A DNA stretch of 64,000 nt, taken from assembly GCA_013398955.1 (NCBI GenBank), contig VWPU01010316.1, positions 169,434 to 233,433 of the forward strand. Direction: 5' to 3'. This document shows, piece after piece, positions 24,264 to 38,650 of the stretch. The notes under the pieces were generated by a model that saw only the letters and a program-made list of their open reading frames with translations, ran no database searches and had not been told where the DNA came from. Every line of letters begins with the position of its first letter. Within the stretch, counting starts at the first letter, position 1. Made by a program: the position numbers and the translations under genes. Origin of the DNA: Callaeas wilsoni (taxonomy: Eukaryota > Chordata > Aves > Passeriformes > Callaeidae).

Positions 24264-24790
24264 TAAGGTTTTTTAATATTTTTACTTCTATTCACTAGAT
24301 GCTCAGTGAGATTCAAGTAAATAACTGATATTTACTTCCAACATATGTTATTAAATTAAGCAGTATTGGTGCATGTTGTAGGTCAGAGTGGGTGTGAGTA
24401 GGTAAGACTTGGTAACAGAACAGCCACAGGCTTTGGCCAACCGAGTGACGTGGAAACACGTCTGCCTCTTGCTATTTCTCAATGCTTGTTCCTCCAGGCA
24501 ATCATTTTCCAACTTGGGTTTCCAAAGGTATATTCGTAAGTGAAAGTAGCTTAACCTTTTGCAGGGAGGATGGAATGTTTCAATGCAAACTCTTCACTTC
24601 AGAGAGAAATTGGCAACTTTTGCTTAGCTGCCTGTTTTTTGACATAGACATTTGCAAACTCTGGCCTTAATATTCTGCTGTGCTGTTGCAGAGCTGAAAA
24701 AGCACACTCAGTTTGCTGTGCAGCTCTTTGGAAAGCTGCTTTTATTTCTCCTCAAGGCTGTGAAGTAACACAATATCCTAAAATGTTACA

Positions 24791-24876
24791 GACTGGGCTA
24801 AATCCTGTTGCCGCCAGGACAGACTCACTGACTTCCACAGGAGCCTTGTCTGTATAGGGAGTTCAAGATCAGGCCT
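24791..24876 (+). repeat. Old dispersed repeat copy (family name uncertain)
   Basis: The pattern AATCCTG, then CACTGACTTCCACAGGAG, then CAAGATCAGGCC is a decayed form of an ancient amniote repeat with the core TGACTTCAATGGGAG and the tail GATCAGGCC. I am not sure of its library name; MER131 is possible. Confidence 0.35.
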
Positions 24877-27580
24877 TATAAAAATACAACAAGGGTAAAG
24901 TTCAACACTTGGTGATATTATTATGGGTGGAAAAGAGAGGAAATGAAAAAAAAAAAAACCCTCATGGAAACGCAAGTCATGTGAAAACATTTTAACGTTA
25001 AGGTTTTCATGGTTTCTTTCTGTGGGGAAGGTCTCACTTCTGTATATTCATGACAGTCGATGCATACACAGTATCAATATCAAAATGAGCATATTTTGTG
25101 CCTCCCTTCTATCCCAGTTCAGGAACATTCCTCCCAGTTTTTCTGTGAGACCATTTCCAATGACTCCATGGAGCTCCTGGTATTGCGTATGGAGATGGAC
25201 GGAGGGGAACAGTAAAACTTGGATACAAGACAAAACTATGGCATAACCTATGGCTCAAAAGAGGAATGTTAACAAAAAATGTGCAGCATGCAGTACTTTT
25301 TTGTCCTAGATTATTACAACAATAACATGAACCCAACCTAATGGTGTCTGCACTATATATTACAAGTAGCTCTTTATGATCGTTCCCCCTCCCCTTCTCA
25401 AACATCCTGATTAGGCCTATTTCCGAAGCTTGTTTGAACAGCCTGTCACTATTTGTTTAAGTTTCAAACCTGTTTTAAATAAACACATGTCCATTTTATG
25501 TACTAAAACAAGGGGGGTGGGAGGAGGGAAGTATGACCCGTTGCTGAAAACTATTTTAGCACAAAGAGAACCCTAAACAGAATCTTAACTGTTTCATAAG
25601 GTTTTGTCTTCTGTAAACCCATGTATTTGTCACTGGATTTTTGTCACCTAAACTGCTCTGTTTAAAATTAGAGAATCTCAGCTAAAATAAATAAGATTAG
25701 GAAAATTGTTTGAAACACTTGATGTCCTTTGAAAAGCACTCTTTATAACGAAAGCAAGGGTCCCCTTGGCAAATAGACCGAGGCAAGTTCTGGCTTGGTC
25801 AACCTTTCTAGAAGTCTTACACAATTGGAAAGAAAATCATTGCAGACCTTGCTTTTAAGACCTTCAAAATTTAATGGGAAGTTATATCCTGGATATAAAA
25901 TTATATCAGGGCTGTTAAAAATTATATGGAAAAGAACTCTTCATTCAGCTCTGTAAGTTTTTAAAAAGTCATTTCTTAAGAAGCTTTTATTAAGTCAAAT
26001 CAGTCTGTTGCTGGTTTACTGTGCAACTTCGTGTTGACTGTTTCCGTGAAGCAAGAAAGGTGGTGGTGGGGAAGGGAAAGATGCTCTGCTTAAGCTCCTC
26101 TTAGGCACCAAAGCACCTGAGATGCCTGCTTCACTACCTGGGCTTGATTGGAAGCCACGAGGATTGCCCCAAGGGCACCCCTTACTGCCTTCTTGCCCGC
26201 TGGACTATATATGAGGAGAACAGAGCATGTTCCTGGCCAGAGTTCCAGGGATTTGCAGGGAGCCCAGGACAGAAGTGGAGTTTGTCACACTGGGAGGATT
26301 AGGAGGCATAATAATGCACTGAGTCAGGGCAGTCTCAAAACAAAGAGATCACACTATCCTGCTCTTCCGCAGGCCCAAATTCGGCAGCTCTGATCCAAGA
26401 AACAAATGTCATCTTTAATTATACGGGCATTCTTTGCTTGTGGAATGAGACAAGTTTGTGCAGCCTCAGTCCTTTCGCAGCTCAGCCTGCTCCCCAGCCC
26501 GAGACGCAAGGCACAGCTCCTCAGTCACAGAGGAGGACGCGCTGCCCACAGGCTGAGCCCGGAGAAGCAGTACGGATCTGATGGCTCCTTACCGAAAATG
26601 TGGAGGGAGAAGGCAGTTTCTGCCTGGCATTTCTGACCGAGGGGGCGGCGGGGAGAGCAAACATGAGGAAGTAAACGCTTCCTTTTTCTACCTGAATCAA
26701 ACAGCTGGTGAGGAAGTGACTTTATTTCCCTCGTTATCATTGGGTTGGCAGGATATCCTCTTGGGCCACATTGTATTGAATGAAGAGCCAGTGAGACTTC
26801 CATTTTACTGTACGGGAATCGCTTCGCAGCTATTTTACGCTGCCCTCTCTGTGACTCCAAAACAAACAAACACACACTAGTTCTCGGCTTTTGAAGAAAC
26901 TTGCATGGGTCTGAACAAGGCCACTTTGCCACCCAGTACAGGGCAGGAGAGGGAATGGCGTACACCGTGATGCCAAGGTTTAGCAGCTGAATGACTTTTC
27001 CCTTACCTCTGCCTCCACACGAATGACATAAATTCTCATAAAAGCTTTTGTTCCCACATGGTAACTCATTTCAGAAAGAGTTTGAGGAGGGAGGGAGGGG
27101 GTGGACAGAGCTGGTTAAATCGTCCCATGTTTTCTATGCAGTGAAACCTCATTAAAATGTCATCTTGCAGCTAACGAGAAAAGTTCTTGGAACACAAGAA
27201 GTAGACAAATGCGTAGCTGTTCTTTTCCCAAAGAGTTTACGGGTCTTTTATGCAGGCCTAAGCCGTGAGTACATGCAAATAAGGGCAGCTCAGCCCTTGG
27301 CTGTGCTGTGCTGAGGTGTGGCGTTTCACAAGGTCTGTATCTTTAGAGAGGCCGATATCTTTTTACACCTGGGAGTGCCGACATGCTGGTAGTCCTGCCA
27401 GGTGCACATTAACAAATTATAATGGGAAGCAAAAGAAGGTGTCACCACAAAAGGCCTGCTGATCATGGAAAAAGAACCTGCCTGGGGAGTGGCTTTGACA
27501 TGTGAACCCCTGAACTGATTCCCATCTGAGTTTTTTTTCTTTCCCCCTTCACCTTTGCTCATGGTAGAAATTGGGTCTAT

Positions 27581-27682
27581 GTTGGAGACATGGTTCAGTG
27601 GTGAACACGGCAGTGCTAGGTTAACGGTTGGACTTGATGATGTTAGAGGTCTTGTTCAACCTGCTATGATTCTATGATTCTG
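27581..27682 (+). mobile_element. CR1 LINE 3'-end fragment (short)
   Basis: TTGGACTTGATGATGTTAGA, then GGTCTTGTTCAACCTGCTA and the tandem tail TGATTCTATGATTCTG, identify the extreme 3' end of a CR1 element. About 100 bases survive. Confidence 0.85.
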
Positions 27683-30600
27683 TTTTGAACTCTCTGTTTC
27701 CACAAGGCCTGACATAGTCTTAGGTCTGCAGCTGATGTGTTAGATGCTGTCTGCATACACTTTTGTATCTCCAGTGGTGTCTGAGGTTTCTGACTTTGGA
27801 CAAAACTGGTTTTCATCACAGTAGTCTTGCCTAACTTCTTTGTTCCTTGTCCTTATATCTATTTGTATAAATTCCTGCATCAGTGAGCCGGTGATTTTGG
27901 GGGTGCATCTTGCAGGTCCTAGTCTTGCCAGGCTCTCACTGTAAGGCTGTGTGAACTGCCATTAGTGGAAATATTATTTGCATGACTGACTAAACATGTC
28001 ACTCGGAGATATCTAAGGAGCAAGGACTGACTGTGGTTAAGTTTGCTCATGAAAAGTGATGCATATGCTTACAAATATATACATGTGAGTGGTTCTAGTA
28101 ATAGAGATGACTAGTCCTCCTATCTGTGCTCCTAAAGAGTGACCCTGCTGGCAGGCAGATTTTCTCCAGACCCCTGTGAGATGAAGGGTAAATCCAGGCT
28201 TTGAGGAATAGTCAAGCCACATCTTTAAACACAGGATTTGTAAGGTGTTGATCATTCAGCTTGGATGGAAATCCATCCGGTGTTCAGACTAGGCCACATT
28301 CTTGTCAAACCAAGTCAGCACGAGAACTGTTTCAGTAATTTAGTCTTGGCGTCTCTACTTAATTCATTTAGACGTGGTTCTGCAATATGCAAAAGCCCAG
28401 ACCTAGTGGAGGCTGCCTCATTCCCTTATTCCTGGAAAGGCCCACACTATAAAATGAAGTATTTCTGGCATCAGGATAACAGTCGTAATGTCACTGCAGC
28501 AGCTAGCTGGTGGTATTTGATGGGTGCCCCTTCTGAGGGAGCACTATTAGCAACTATGAGAAAAAGAAGGCAAGAAGCCCTTCTGGGCAAAATACTGTGT
28601 TCAAACAACATGGTGAAAGCTGCTCTATTTGATCCTTCACAATTTTCTCTTCAGATCTTTTGTAGGTTGATAATCCTACTCAAATAATTTGCTGATTTAT
28701 TTAGTTTTATTTTCTGAAGGTATCTTACTTAAATGGAGTGCTAGAAACTGTTCTACCTAGGAAACAGATGTGTCTACACATGAATATCAGTTGCACTGAG
28801 ACGTACTCAGTTTTAGGCCATATTCTTCCCCAATTTATCAAACCCTTTCTAAATAGTTTACCTTCACATACAACAGTAAATTTAGCAACATTCATTTGTG
28901 GATTTTTGAATCACTTGGAAGAAGAGTGCAAGTGTCACAGAGCTGCTGGGGAGACTGATCTCACCCTGTAACATCACTCTTACACCTGCATCCTCCGAAA
29001 AGAGGCTGGATGCATTAAGACCCCTGTCAAATCTTCAGAATGGCTTTTAAAAAAAATAATGACAAAATGGGCTTGAATGTCAACGCAGGCCTGTTTTTTT
29101 CTAAATCTTGCTTAAAATCTCTGTCTTGCTTGTAACTGGCTTTCAATATGAGTGCCCTTACACTTCAAATAGCCCGGCTAATTTAAAAGCGCAATCTGAA
29201 GATTTGTCTACAGTGGGTGCTGCACTGGCAGTAGAGCGAAACGTGAACACATCTCCCATTATATTCCCTGCCTGCTCCAGCTGCTCGTGCTGCTCTTGAG
29301 CTGCCGCGGAAGAGTTAAATCATGTAACCGCCTGGGAAATGGGAAACGAAAGTAGCTGCTTGTAGAAGTGCTCAGAGTGCTGTGGCACAGTGTTTGTCCT
29401 CCAGGCCACGGAGGCTCTCATTTAACAAGCACATCCAGCGGTGCTGGGCTCAGGGCACAGGTATGAGCGGAGGCAGAGAGAGGACAGCAAGGTGGCAAAG
29501 CTGTCAGCCTGGGGAGGGACCTGGCTCAGGGTGGCCTTGGCCAGGAAAGGCTGAGTGCACGTGTGAATCAGATGGGTGAAATGCAACTGGTCTGAGCAGG
29601 TTGTCCCATCGACTGCACCACGAGGGACCAGTCATGCGTTTTTCTGCTGCTTGTTTTAACATCCCTCAGGGATATGCTCCATCTCATGTTTGTTGTTTCA
29701 ACACTCAGTTCTGATCCAAACCCCTTTGGCTTGACAAACTCATGCTCAGCATTGAGCAAGAGTAGCACAGAGCTGGAGTGGTGGCCTGACTGTTCCATGG
29801 GGCTCCGTGGTGCTCCATGGCGCTCCAGCAGCAACAGGCCATGCGGAAGTGCCACCCATTCCTCGTGTGACTTGATGGAGGCACTCGTTTTTTTCTAAAT
29901 CTTGTGACAAGCAACTGATTTACAGGGTCAGTGAGACAACACAGCTAACATTACGCTAAAGAAACCTCACAATAAATCTGCAATTTAATGAGTAAGTGCA
30001 AAAAAAGGCTATGCTGTAGACTTCAATGGACAGTTACATTTCTACCACCAGCCACCTGGAAAATACGAATTTGCCCATGTTTTCTTTGGCAGCCTACACC
30101 TCATTAGCAGCTCAGACCATTTCTGCTCACCTGGAAAAGCCTTATTTGAGGCAGAGAAGAGGTGGCATTTTTCGGTCATTGCTGTCTTTTGCCATTTCCT
30201 AAGTCAGCCCTCCCACCAGGAGCTCTGGGAGGCAGACAGGTCCTGGCAGTCTGATGGAACGCTGCAAATTCTCCCCTTTCAATGTGGTGCACACGAGAAT
30301 GGGGCCTCTTGGTGTCTTGCTCCATGTTCTCATCAATTCACAGCTAAGTGATAATGGGAAATTAAAACAAGAAGTTCCAGGTCTGCATCTGCTCAGAAGA
30401 GATTGTTTTTAATTGGGTGCCTCCCCTCACCCCACTTTTTGTTCTTTCTGTCCTGTTCACCACTTGTGCAAAAACGTGAGACCTGGGAGAGAAATGGAGA
30501 GTGAAGGAGCAGGGAAAAGAATGCACAGAGTCTGTGTAGACTGAGGCAAGTAGAAATTTGGACGAAATTAACTAAGTGGGACAGGTGAAAACTGTTGACA

Positions 30601-33600
30601 AAAGAGCTGAACTTTTAAGCCAAGAGAGCTTTATGGATTGCCTTGCCTTATGGACGGGGGGCTCGTAGGTTAAGGTGGGCTGGTAAATCTTCAATTTTTG
30701 GGTTCATCCAGAAAGTTCTTTGGCAAATGTTATCAGGTAAGAGCTAAGAGGGACCACATGAAAAAAAAAGGATCAGTAAGAGTGTAAGAATACAAACCAA
30801 GACACAAACAGAGTAGAGTAAAGGACTTTGTTTTGTTACTCAAAACAGCTCAAATTCATTTGTGTACACAGTTGTAATTCATCAACTACGACCATTAGAT
30901 TTATTTAAATGCCGCCCAGCAAAACCAAAATATGAAGACCTAATAAAAGGCAAAGCATCTCTGCCTCTCGACCTCCAAAACCAACACCAAAACATATAAC
31001 AGGCATCCTGCAGGAGAACTGGGATCTTCTCCCATCCAAAAGTAAGTACCACCAGGATGTTGGAAAGCAACATACCTCCTACCCATATGTATACTTTAAT
31101 TCTTCCGTAACAAGAAATAAAGTCTTGATGATATAAGGAAGGGCACAAATTCTGCATGTTTCCTTTTAGCAGGAAGCTCTAAAACTGAAAAATATTACAC
31201 TCTGCTAGCTGGAGAAAAAGGGCTATTCTTTAAGTACTTCAGGGGCTTTGCTGGTGTCACTGTTCTGGCCATATTCCTCGATGGAAACATGGCTTATACC
31301 AGCTGCAGGAGTCTGCCAGCATGGTTGAAGTACCTCAAAAACAATGTGAGTTATACTGGCAAAAGGACTCCTCTCCGGTCTAAGTCTACGTAAGTCTACA
31401 TAGTGGGGAAGGGAATCATGCCAAAATAGTTATCTTTGTAGGCTAGGGATGTGATTTTTTCCCCATGAGATAGTTGTGCTGGCCAGACTTTGTCATGTAG
31501 ACCCTAGGAACTTTTATTTGCAAAATAAGACTGTAATTTATTTTAACCAGATGTTCAGCACTGATCTGTGTCTGTGCATTCACAGCACACTCCAAGTAAT
31601 TTTTACTGTGAAAGACACATACCTTGGACACTGCTAAGATTTTAAAAACATAATGCTGAAACTTTAAGACTGTGGTGGGCTTTCCTTTCCTTTTGTTGGT
31701 AATGGGTAGTTCCCAATGAAGTAAGCTGGTGTTCTGGGTGTTGAGCTTTGCTCCTATCAGTCAAAGTCCCCACAGGTCCCGTATGGCATAAGTCTCAGCT
31801 CTCCCAGGTATCAGAAATTCACATCAATTGCTGAAGCAAGTCATGCAGTTCCTTACAACCTAATGCTTGCTGGGAGAATAGAGTGAGAGCTGAAATGACC
31901 TAGGATCTCCCTTTTCTCAGTAAAAAGCAGGAGGTACGAGTGCCAGTCCTCTGAATAAACAGATCCCTCTTTGTTTTCTTTCATGCCTGGTGTTCTTGAG
32001 GGGAGGCAGGGGCTGGTTCTGCTACAGGACAGTGATCATCAGAGCGGTCACGTAGCTGTCACTGGAGCCTGATGTACCAACCACTATCAACAAGTTACAC
32101 ATACACATCCTTGGGAACAGCTGAAATACAGCTTAGCCTGCATTCCTATGGCCAGTCATTCAAAACAGAAACTAAAGGATTTAGCTAACTGCTGCTTTTT
32201 TTTTTTTTCATAAGCCTGCATGTCCTTGCAGATCATTCACAAAGGGCTGCACGTTTATATTTCCTGTTGACGTCCTTTGAAAGGGAAAATTCCAATGGAA
32301 ATTGGATCTTTTAATCAACAATTTTTGTGGACAGCAAGTCGGATGAAAGTTCATGAAGGATTAAATTCTATGATTGTGACCTTGAACTAAGAGCACAAGG
32401 AAGGAGAATGCGGTTAACTTAGGCAGGAAAGATTGGTAATTACTTCATGTGTTGGTGTTTCTAAGTCAGTAGAAATTTCATGCAAAATTTCAGATACTCA
32501 AAGGAAAGAATATAAAACAAAATCAGGACTGTCAGCCAAGAAAACAAAAAAGCTTCACCTATGTAATCAGCCTTGAAAGCTTCCCCAATTTCTAAAATAA
32601 GTAAGACCCCACAGATCAGAAACCGCAGACCAGAATTGATAACAAGGCCTTCATAAATGTCATAATTATTTTTTTTAATACTTCTAAGGGCAGGTGGGAG
32701 CACACAGCAGAGCGCAGTTCTACAGGGGAGGAGGGAGAGCTCACCTTGCACTCATCAAGCCACCTCAGGGGCAGGGATAGGGGTGCAAACACTGGGTATA
32801 TTAGAATAGTACTCCAGGCAGGCTGAATATTCCTGCTGTGAAACTAGCACAACCAATGCTCAGAGGCAGCTCCAGAACCCCTGTGCAGCGCCGTGCTCTG
32901 CCGTGTAGATGTGCCCTGAGGCACTACCGGAGCATAAATGACGGATCCTGCTCCTGCTTACGGCACTGCCTTCCCTGTAGAGCAATGTGAGCCGTGACTC
33001 CTGTGCCAGCAGCTGCTGCTGAAAGCCTGGTCTCTCTTGCCCAGTCACTTCAACGTAGCCTCAAGAATTTCATTAACGCATTAATCTGCAATTAAAGAGC
33101 TGCCTTTGCTTAAGAGCAAGTGGAAGTGATTACAAGGGCTGAGGAATTCATGTGTGGTGGAAGGAGAGGCACTAGATCTGGAAGTAGGTACAGCAATCAT
33201 CTAGAGGATGACCACAAGTAACTCCTGTGTGCAACTATCTCCCGCTTCTGTCCCTCTTCGGGTGATGTCCCATGCACATCTCAATGCTCTTTTCCTTGGA
33301 GCTCTGCCATTGCTGCCAAAAGAATTATTCTCCCCCTAGATCTTTCATCACCGATATCTGCTGCTTCTACTCCGAAGTGGGACAGCCCAAAGATGGTTTC
33401 CATCAGCTTTGCATCAATAGGGGTTTCCTGCCACAGTGGTAACTCCCAGCTGCCACTTTATGGCTGGAATCCAATGCATAAGTGCCATAAACCCACCCAG
33501 GAGCTGCCTTCAGAACCTCCTATAATTAGCTGTTGCTGCTGTAAGTTTAGACAAATCCAGGAAATCACATGCAGAATTCTGTCTGATTTGCTATCTAATC

Positions 33601-36600
33601 ATCTTCTATCTAGGTTCTTATACCACACACATTGCTGTGGTATCTGAGCATCTTGGTGCCTGGATGCAAGTCAGATAAACTCTTCAAGCTAGCTAAGCTG
33701 CAGTCTTGACACTTCTACACTCTTTTGCAGCCAACTCTTTTGCTATGAGCAAACTGCAAAGAAGCTTCAAAGATTTGCTGAACGTACCAGCTTCTCTTGT
33801 CTTCCTTTCCCAGATAATGTAAGGTTGGGAAATTCGCCAAGCATCATGCTAAACTGAAAGAGACATTGAAATTGCAGTGAGTGTATGAGCTAAGGGAGCC
33901 CAGCATGCCAGAATGTCATTGTAGTGTTCTCAAGAAGTCCTCAGCATTAAGACTTCATATCATTGTGTGCCTGTCTGTCTGGCTAGGAGATGCTCCACTG
34001 GAGACCAGAAAGTCATTGCTTCCTCAATATTAAATACAAGTGTCTCAGTCAGCTACAAACCATTTGTTAGCTTCAAACTTTTGAGTCAGTTTTGTTTCTT
34101 TTTCTTTTAAGATTGGAGGTGTTTGATCCTGCGGTTACTGTCACTTTAAACAAAACTTCTGCTTTCAAGAAGATTTTAGATATACCCTTTTCTGATGACC
34201 GTACAATCGAAGCAAGAACACAGACGGGGACAAGCCATCAAAAAGGTGATGAAAAGAAGTTGTATTATTTCTGGATGAGAAATAATAGATATGGGTTTGA
34301 TTGATTTAAGAACAAGTAAGGGAAGAGAGAAGTTCAGAACTTATCTACACTTTCAACAGTAAAGAAGCAATCCTCCCCCCAGGAGGAACCATTTATACTG
34401 ATATCAAAGTGTATTCTGACTCATTAACTGAAATACGTTGTGCTGGTGGGAGACAGTTATATCAGCAAGATTTTGTCTACAGAAGGGTTTGCACCAGTGT
34501 AACTTACATCCATAAAAAAAGTCAGATGCATCAGCAACACGGGCACACAGTAGAGTGCAAACCAGGCATGAAACATTGGGGAGAATTTGCAGACCAATGT
34601 TTTGGGCTATTTTTCATATCTGTGTTGCAAAAGTTCCTGTATGTCCATAATGAGAGCAGTTAAAATACAAAGACCCTCAACCTCAATCTAGAGCAACACA
34701 AGCATGAAGAAACTAAAAGAAAACCAAAGCACCTTCCTTTTTTTAGGCCATTTACTCCCACAGCTTTAGCCATAGAGTTGAGGGGAGAGAGGTGAGGGAA
34801 AGAAGCTGAACTGAGCTGGAAATCACAGCATTAAGTTGATTTGACTATTAGAAAACTTTCATTTCAATGCTCCCCATGGCTTTCTGGTATTTATTTCCTT
34901 ATTTGCTCCTTGAGCCTATTTAATACTTTGACCTGAAGGGAGAAGAATTCATACAAGCAAGAAGATTAAAGGTTCAAATTAGTTAAAGATGAAACAAATC
35001 TATTGATTCATTAAAGGCCAGTGTTCTCAGTGTCGCCAGTGTATTAAATCATGTAGGAAACTGTTAATATGCTTGAAGAAAAAAGACATTTTCAAGCACA
35101 GGTTATAGATGGCTTTTGATTGGAAAAAAATGCACTGCTGCTTTGCATCCTTTTTGCCTAATGTTTTCTGTCCCATCCCAATTTTGCCATCTGTGTTCAC
35201 TCCAAAATTGTACCTCTGAACTTGCATTCCTTTCACACATTGGGGGCTTTTTATATGCTTTCTTCATGTACTTGCTTTCCTTCTGGTGCATGTTTCTTCA
35301 GTCGTTTCTTGTGTGATTCCTTCTTCCTCTGGCTGTTTTTCTTACTTCCTTCATTACTTCTCTTTTCACTATTTGCTTTCAGGGTTTCAGTGCTGCCTTG
35401 CCGAGTTTCCACAAAGCATTTGTCCATACACAAGTTATCCCTTTCCTTGATGGTATATTGCTTATTCCTGTCTATGGAGCAGAAGTTAGTGGAGACAAAT
35501 ACATGATTGTCATTGTGCCAGCTAATCATGCTTGAGCCGTGGTCCCAGCAGGTTTTAACTGCAGTTGGCTGCCACAACGCTGAGCGTAGCCTAGGTGGAT
35601 GTAATTGCCAAGTCACCGCAGGCGTTGTGCCAAAGGGACTCTTCAAGGTTGTGCTGTGACACAGCAGTAGCCTGCAGTGAGACTAGCCCAGACTAGCAGT
35701 CAGCAACAGCTCAAGACCCAGTTTGTGTCTTGAATAAACCCAAGTTGAGGTGGTGTTCCTCTAGAAGTAAGCAGGGGTCGGGTGGGAATGTTTAAAACAA
35801 GGCTTAGTCCAACACCAGTCGTGTCAGGTTTGCTGTGAAGCCAACACAAAACCATGCTCAGAAAGCAGGGATACCTGGGCACTGTACAGCTGTAGGCCTG
35901 CACGCAGAAACCTCCTATGTGGAAGGCGCGGCACACTTGTATGATTTATCAAGGAGCTGGTAGTGGCTGAGCCATATGAGAAGTTCTCTGAAGGCTTTCA
36001 CACACTCCCGGGAGGAGGAGCAGCTCATAAAGCTGTGTTTATTACTTCACCTCTGGCCAAGTTTTAAGGGTAGACTTAGGAGGAGGAAGATGAAGTTGCT
36101 CTTTGTTGAATTTTTACATGTTAAAATACACACTTATGTCACAGAGGTTAAAGTAAACAAAAAGAGCATCACCTCAAAGAGATGAAAGTTCGATCCCCGA
36201 ACTGCCATACCAAATCAGGTTTCTGGTACACCTAAGCGTTAGTATTTAGTGAGTTATCTACAATCAGTTTACAATTAATGCCTGAGTTAAGAGTACTTTC
36301 TTCCTTCTGTCTCTCACTTTTCCAAGACAGTGTTGCGTCAAGTGTTAAGAAAATTGCTCTTCTAATTTGTGTGCCTCCTGCTTTATTTGGCCGGGCTTAG
36401 GGGAGTAGCCCAAGTCCCCATTACCACAAAACTGTTAACAATTCTTTTGAGTTCAACAATGCTCATTCTGTTTCCTTTTCTTAAGCTGGATATTAGCAAC
36501 AAAGACCTGCTAATGTCTTTACTTTTCAAAAGTTGTAAAAATGCTTTGGAATTTCTAGTTTCGCATTTATTTATTTGTCTTCAGAGATTCAGTTGCATAG

Positions 36601-38565
36601 CCCTTCCCACTTACAGTTCAGCTAAATAATGTTCATGTTATCCTTCTATACAGGAGTATTTCCTCTGCCTCTGTGGCCCAGTCTTTCTTTCCTGAACAGT
36701 TTGTAGGTAGATAATTATGTCGTTCCACTACATTTCCCTGCCACCCATTGCTATTAAAATCATCCTCCATGGCAAAATACTCCGATTGTTCTTTTGCTTT
36801 TAAGCTTGTTACATTTGTCTAAATAGTTATACTATTCAGCTCCTTTTTCTGATACCTTCCCAGTTTTCCTGAACTCCCTTTTATACATTTACCAAAATTA
36901 CGACTCTCCTATGGTCGTAATTGGCATCATGTTCTCTGAATTCACAAGATGCTGCCATATATACAGATGTCTTTAATAGACATATCTGACTAATATGTTC
37001 CCCAGACACTCATAACTTCTGGCTTATTTGCAGGATCTACTTCTGTTCTGGTCCTCTCCATTTTCTAGGCTCTCCTTTACTCAGTTACTGTACTCTCTAT
37101 CTAACAAACTAAAACACCTTCTTGCACAGTCTGTTCTGGCTACACTGAGAACTGGCACAGATCTCACTGCTTCATCAGACTTGCATATGAAACTGGGAAC
37201 AGCTGAGTAAAAGCCATTTGCCCTGTCTTGGATCAGAGTTTTCTGTCTAGCCAAATGATGTTACTTCCCAGACAGTTTCTCTTACTTACTGGTAAGAAAA
37301 GCTCATCCAGTGCCTCATGATATCCATTGTCTAGGCTGAAATTAAGCAGCTTGTTGAGCTCATGCTCATCACGACCGTGTTCCTGGGGACAACCGGGGGT
37401 GTTTGTCTCACCAGTCTCATTCTGACTGGTGGCAAAAGCCATCTTTAGTAGCAAAGAGTCGCACTGTCTGCCAGAGAAGGATGATCTGACTCTCCACTCT
37501 GCAGCCATCGGGAGACTGGCTTCTTAAAGCAAAGCCTTGGCCAGCTCATGCCTGAGAGCCACCCTTCCCCTCCCAGATTACCTTTCAGCTTCTGAGCTTC
37601 CTCAATTTGCCACAATTTGGCATTTGTGGGACTTCAGAACATTTGAAAGTAAAGAAGCAGAAGCTGTGTCAGGTCAAAGGTCCTTAAGGTGAGATATTTT
37701 AACCAGTTCCATAGTCAAAATAAGAGTTACTGGTTTTTTTAGGTACTTGCTTGTGTTAATAAAATGTTTGGCTTTTGGCTGGGCAAACAACTGTCAGTAC
37801 TGTATAGCCCATGTGAGTTCCTTCTCATCGTCACTGTAATGTATCCCACTCACTTAAAGCTTAAAAAAATAGGCTTTCAAGTTAGATTCCTAAACAAATG
37901 AGTAGACAATTGAGTAGACCGAGTTTTGCAATGAAGACCTCCTGCCTTGGTTGTCTGAAGTTAGGTAAGTGCCAAGTATTGGAAATCTTGGGCCGAGAAA
38001 TACACTACAAAGCTACACTTTGGATGGGGACAGAGGAAATCAGTTAAATTCCTGATCCCATGTCTAAAATTTTAGTATTATGCATTAATAATCATTGCAT
38101 TGATAATAATTTAATTAAAGCTGTTGGGATTTAAGAAACCTTTTCTGAAAATGATGTTTGAATTTTCTGCACTCTTTACTTGACAGGGATCAGAGTAGAG
38201 CAATAATACCATAAGAATACAGAAAACTTTTCAATAGGGAGAGTACTGGAACAAGCCATTTGGGAATGTAGCCATCTAACTGAACAAGGAGTCAATGAGT
38301 GACAGGAAGAAAGAACGTGCAGATGGAGATTCAGCACTCCCGGTCCTCATCATGCAAGAAACAGGGATTTCAATAACATACAGAAGGACAGGAAATTCAA
38401 AGCTGGTAAGACAGCATACTTTTGCATGCCATCCTCAATTAGACCATTTTATTATATAAAGTATTTAAATTAGATAATTGATACAGAATGCTGAGACGGG
38501 AGTTTAGTGAGCTTCAAAGAATAAGTAAATTATTTCTACAGTAAACAAAAGCCGTTAACAGTCCA
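27683..38565. other. Intronic stretch, no exon seen
   Basis: Plain AT-rich intron. Chance frames include a 140-residue plus-strand frame at 28265-28687 and a 131-residue minus-strand frame at 35251-35646 with a Lys-rich end that comes from a CTT-rich tract. Homopolymer runs occur near 32200 and elsewhere. A 5-bp hairpin (GTTCG/CGAAC) lies at 36188-36202 without a tRNA around it. Confidence 0.45.
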
Positions 38566-38650
38566 AAATAATAGTAATAGTAGTAGTAATAATAATGGTG
38601 GCAACAATAATAATAGTAATAATAGTTGTTATTATTATAATAATTATAAT
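38566..38650. repeat. AAT-type trinucleotide microsatellite
   Basis: An imperfect tract of AAT, AGT and ATT units, switching from the AAT to the ATT sense near 38625. A simple repeat that could fold back on itself. Confidence 0.8.

Larger units (their letters stand above)
23021..27580. other. Intronic stretch, no exon seen
   Basis: Contains a CTCF-like motif at 24249-24263 and an old dispersed repeat at 24791-24876. The more GC-rich part at 26140-26960 has frames on both strands (up to 146 residues), none resembling a known protein. Confidence 0.5.

Noticed and set aside
35251..35646. 131-codon minus-strand frame with a Lys-rich C-terminal part
   Set aside because: The Lys-rich end is the translation of a CTT/TTC-rich tract on the plus strand. 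No family is recognisable and nothing suggests an exon.
36188..36202. GTTCG-ATCCC-CGAAC hairpin with a tRNA B-box-like sequence
   Set aside because: No acceptor, D or anticodon stems can be built around it, and the distance to the nearest A-box-like sequence is wrong. A chance palindrome is the simpler reading.
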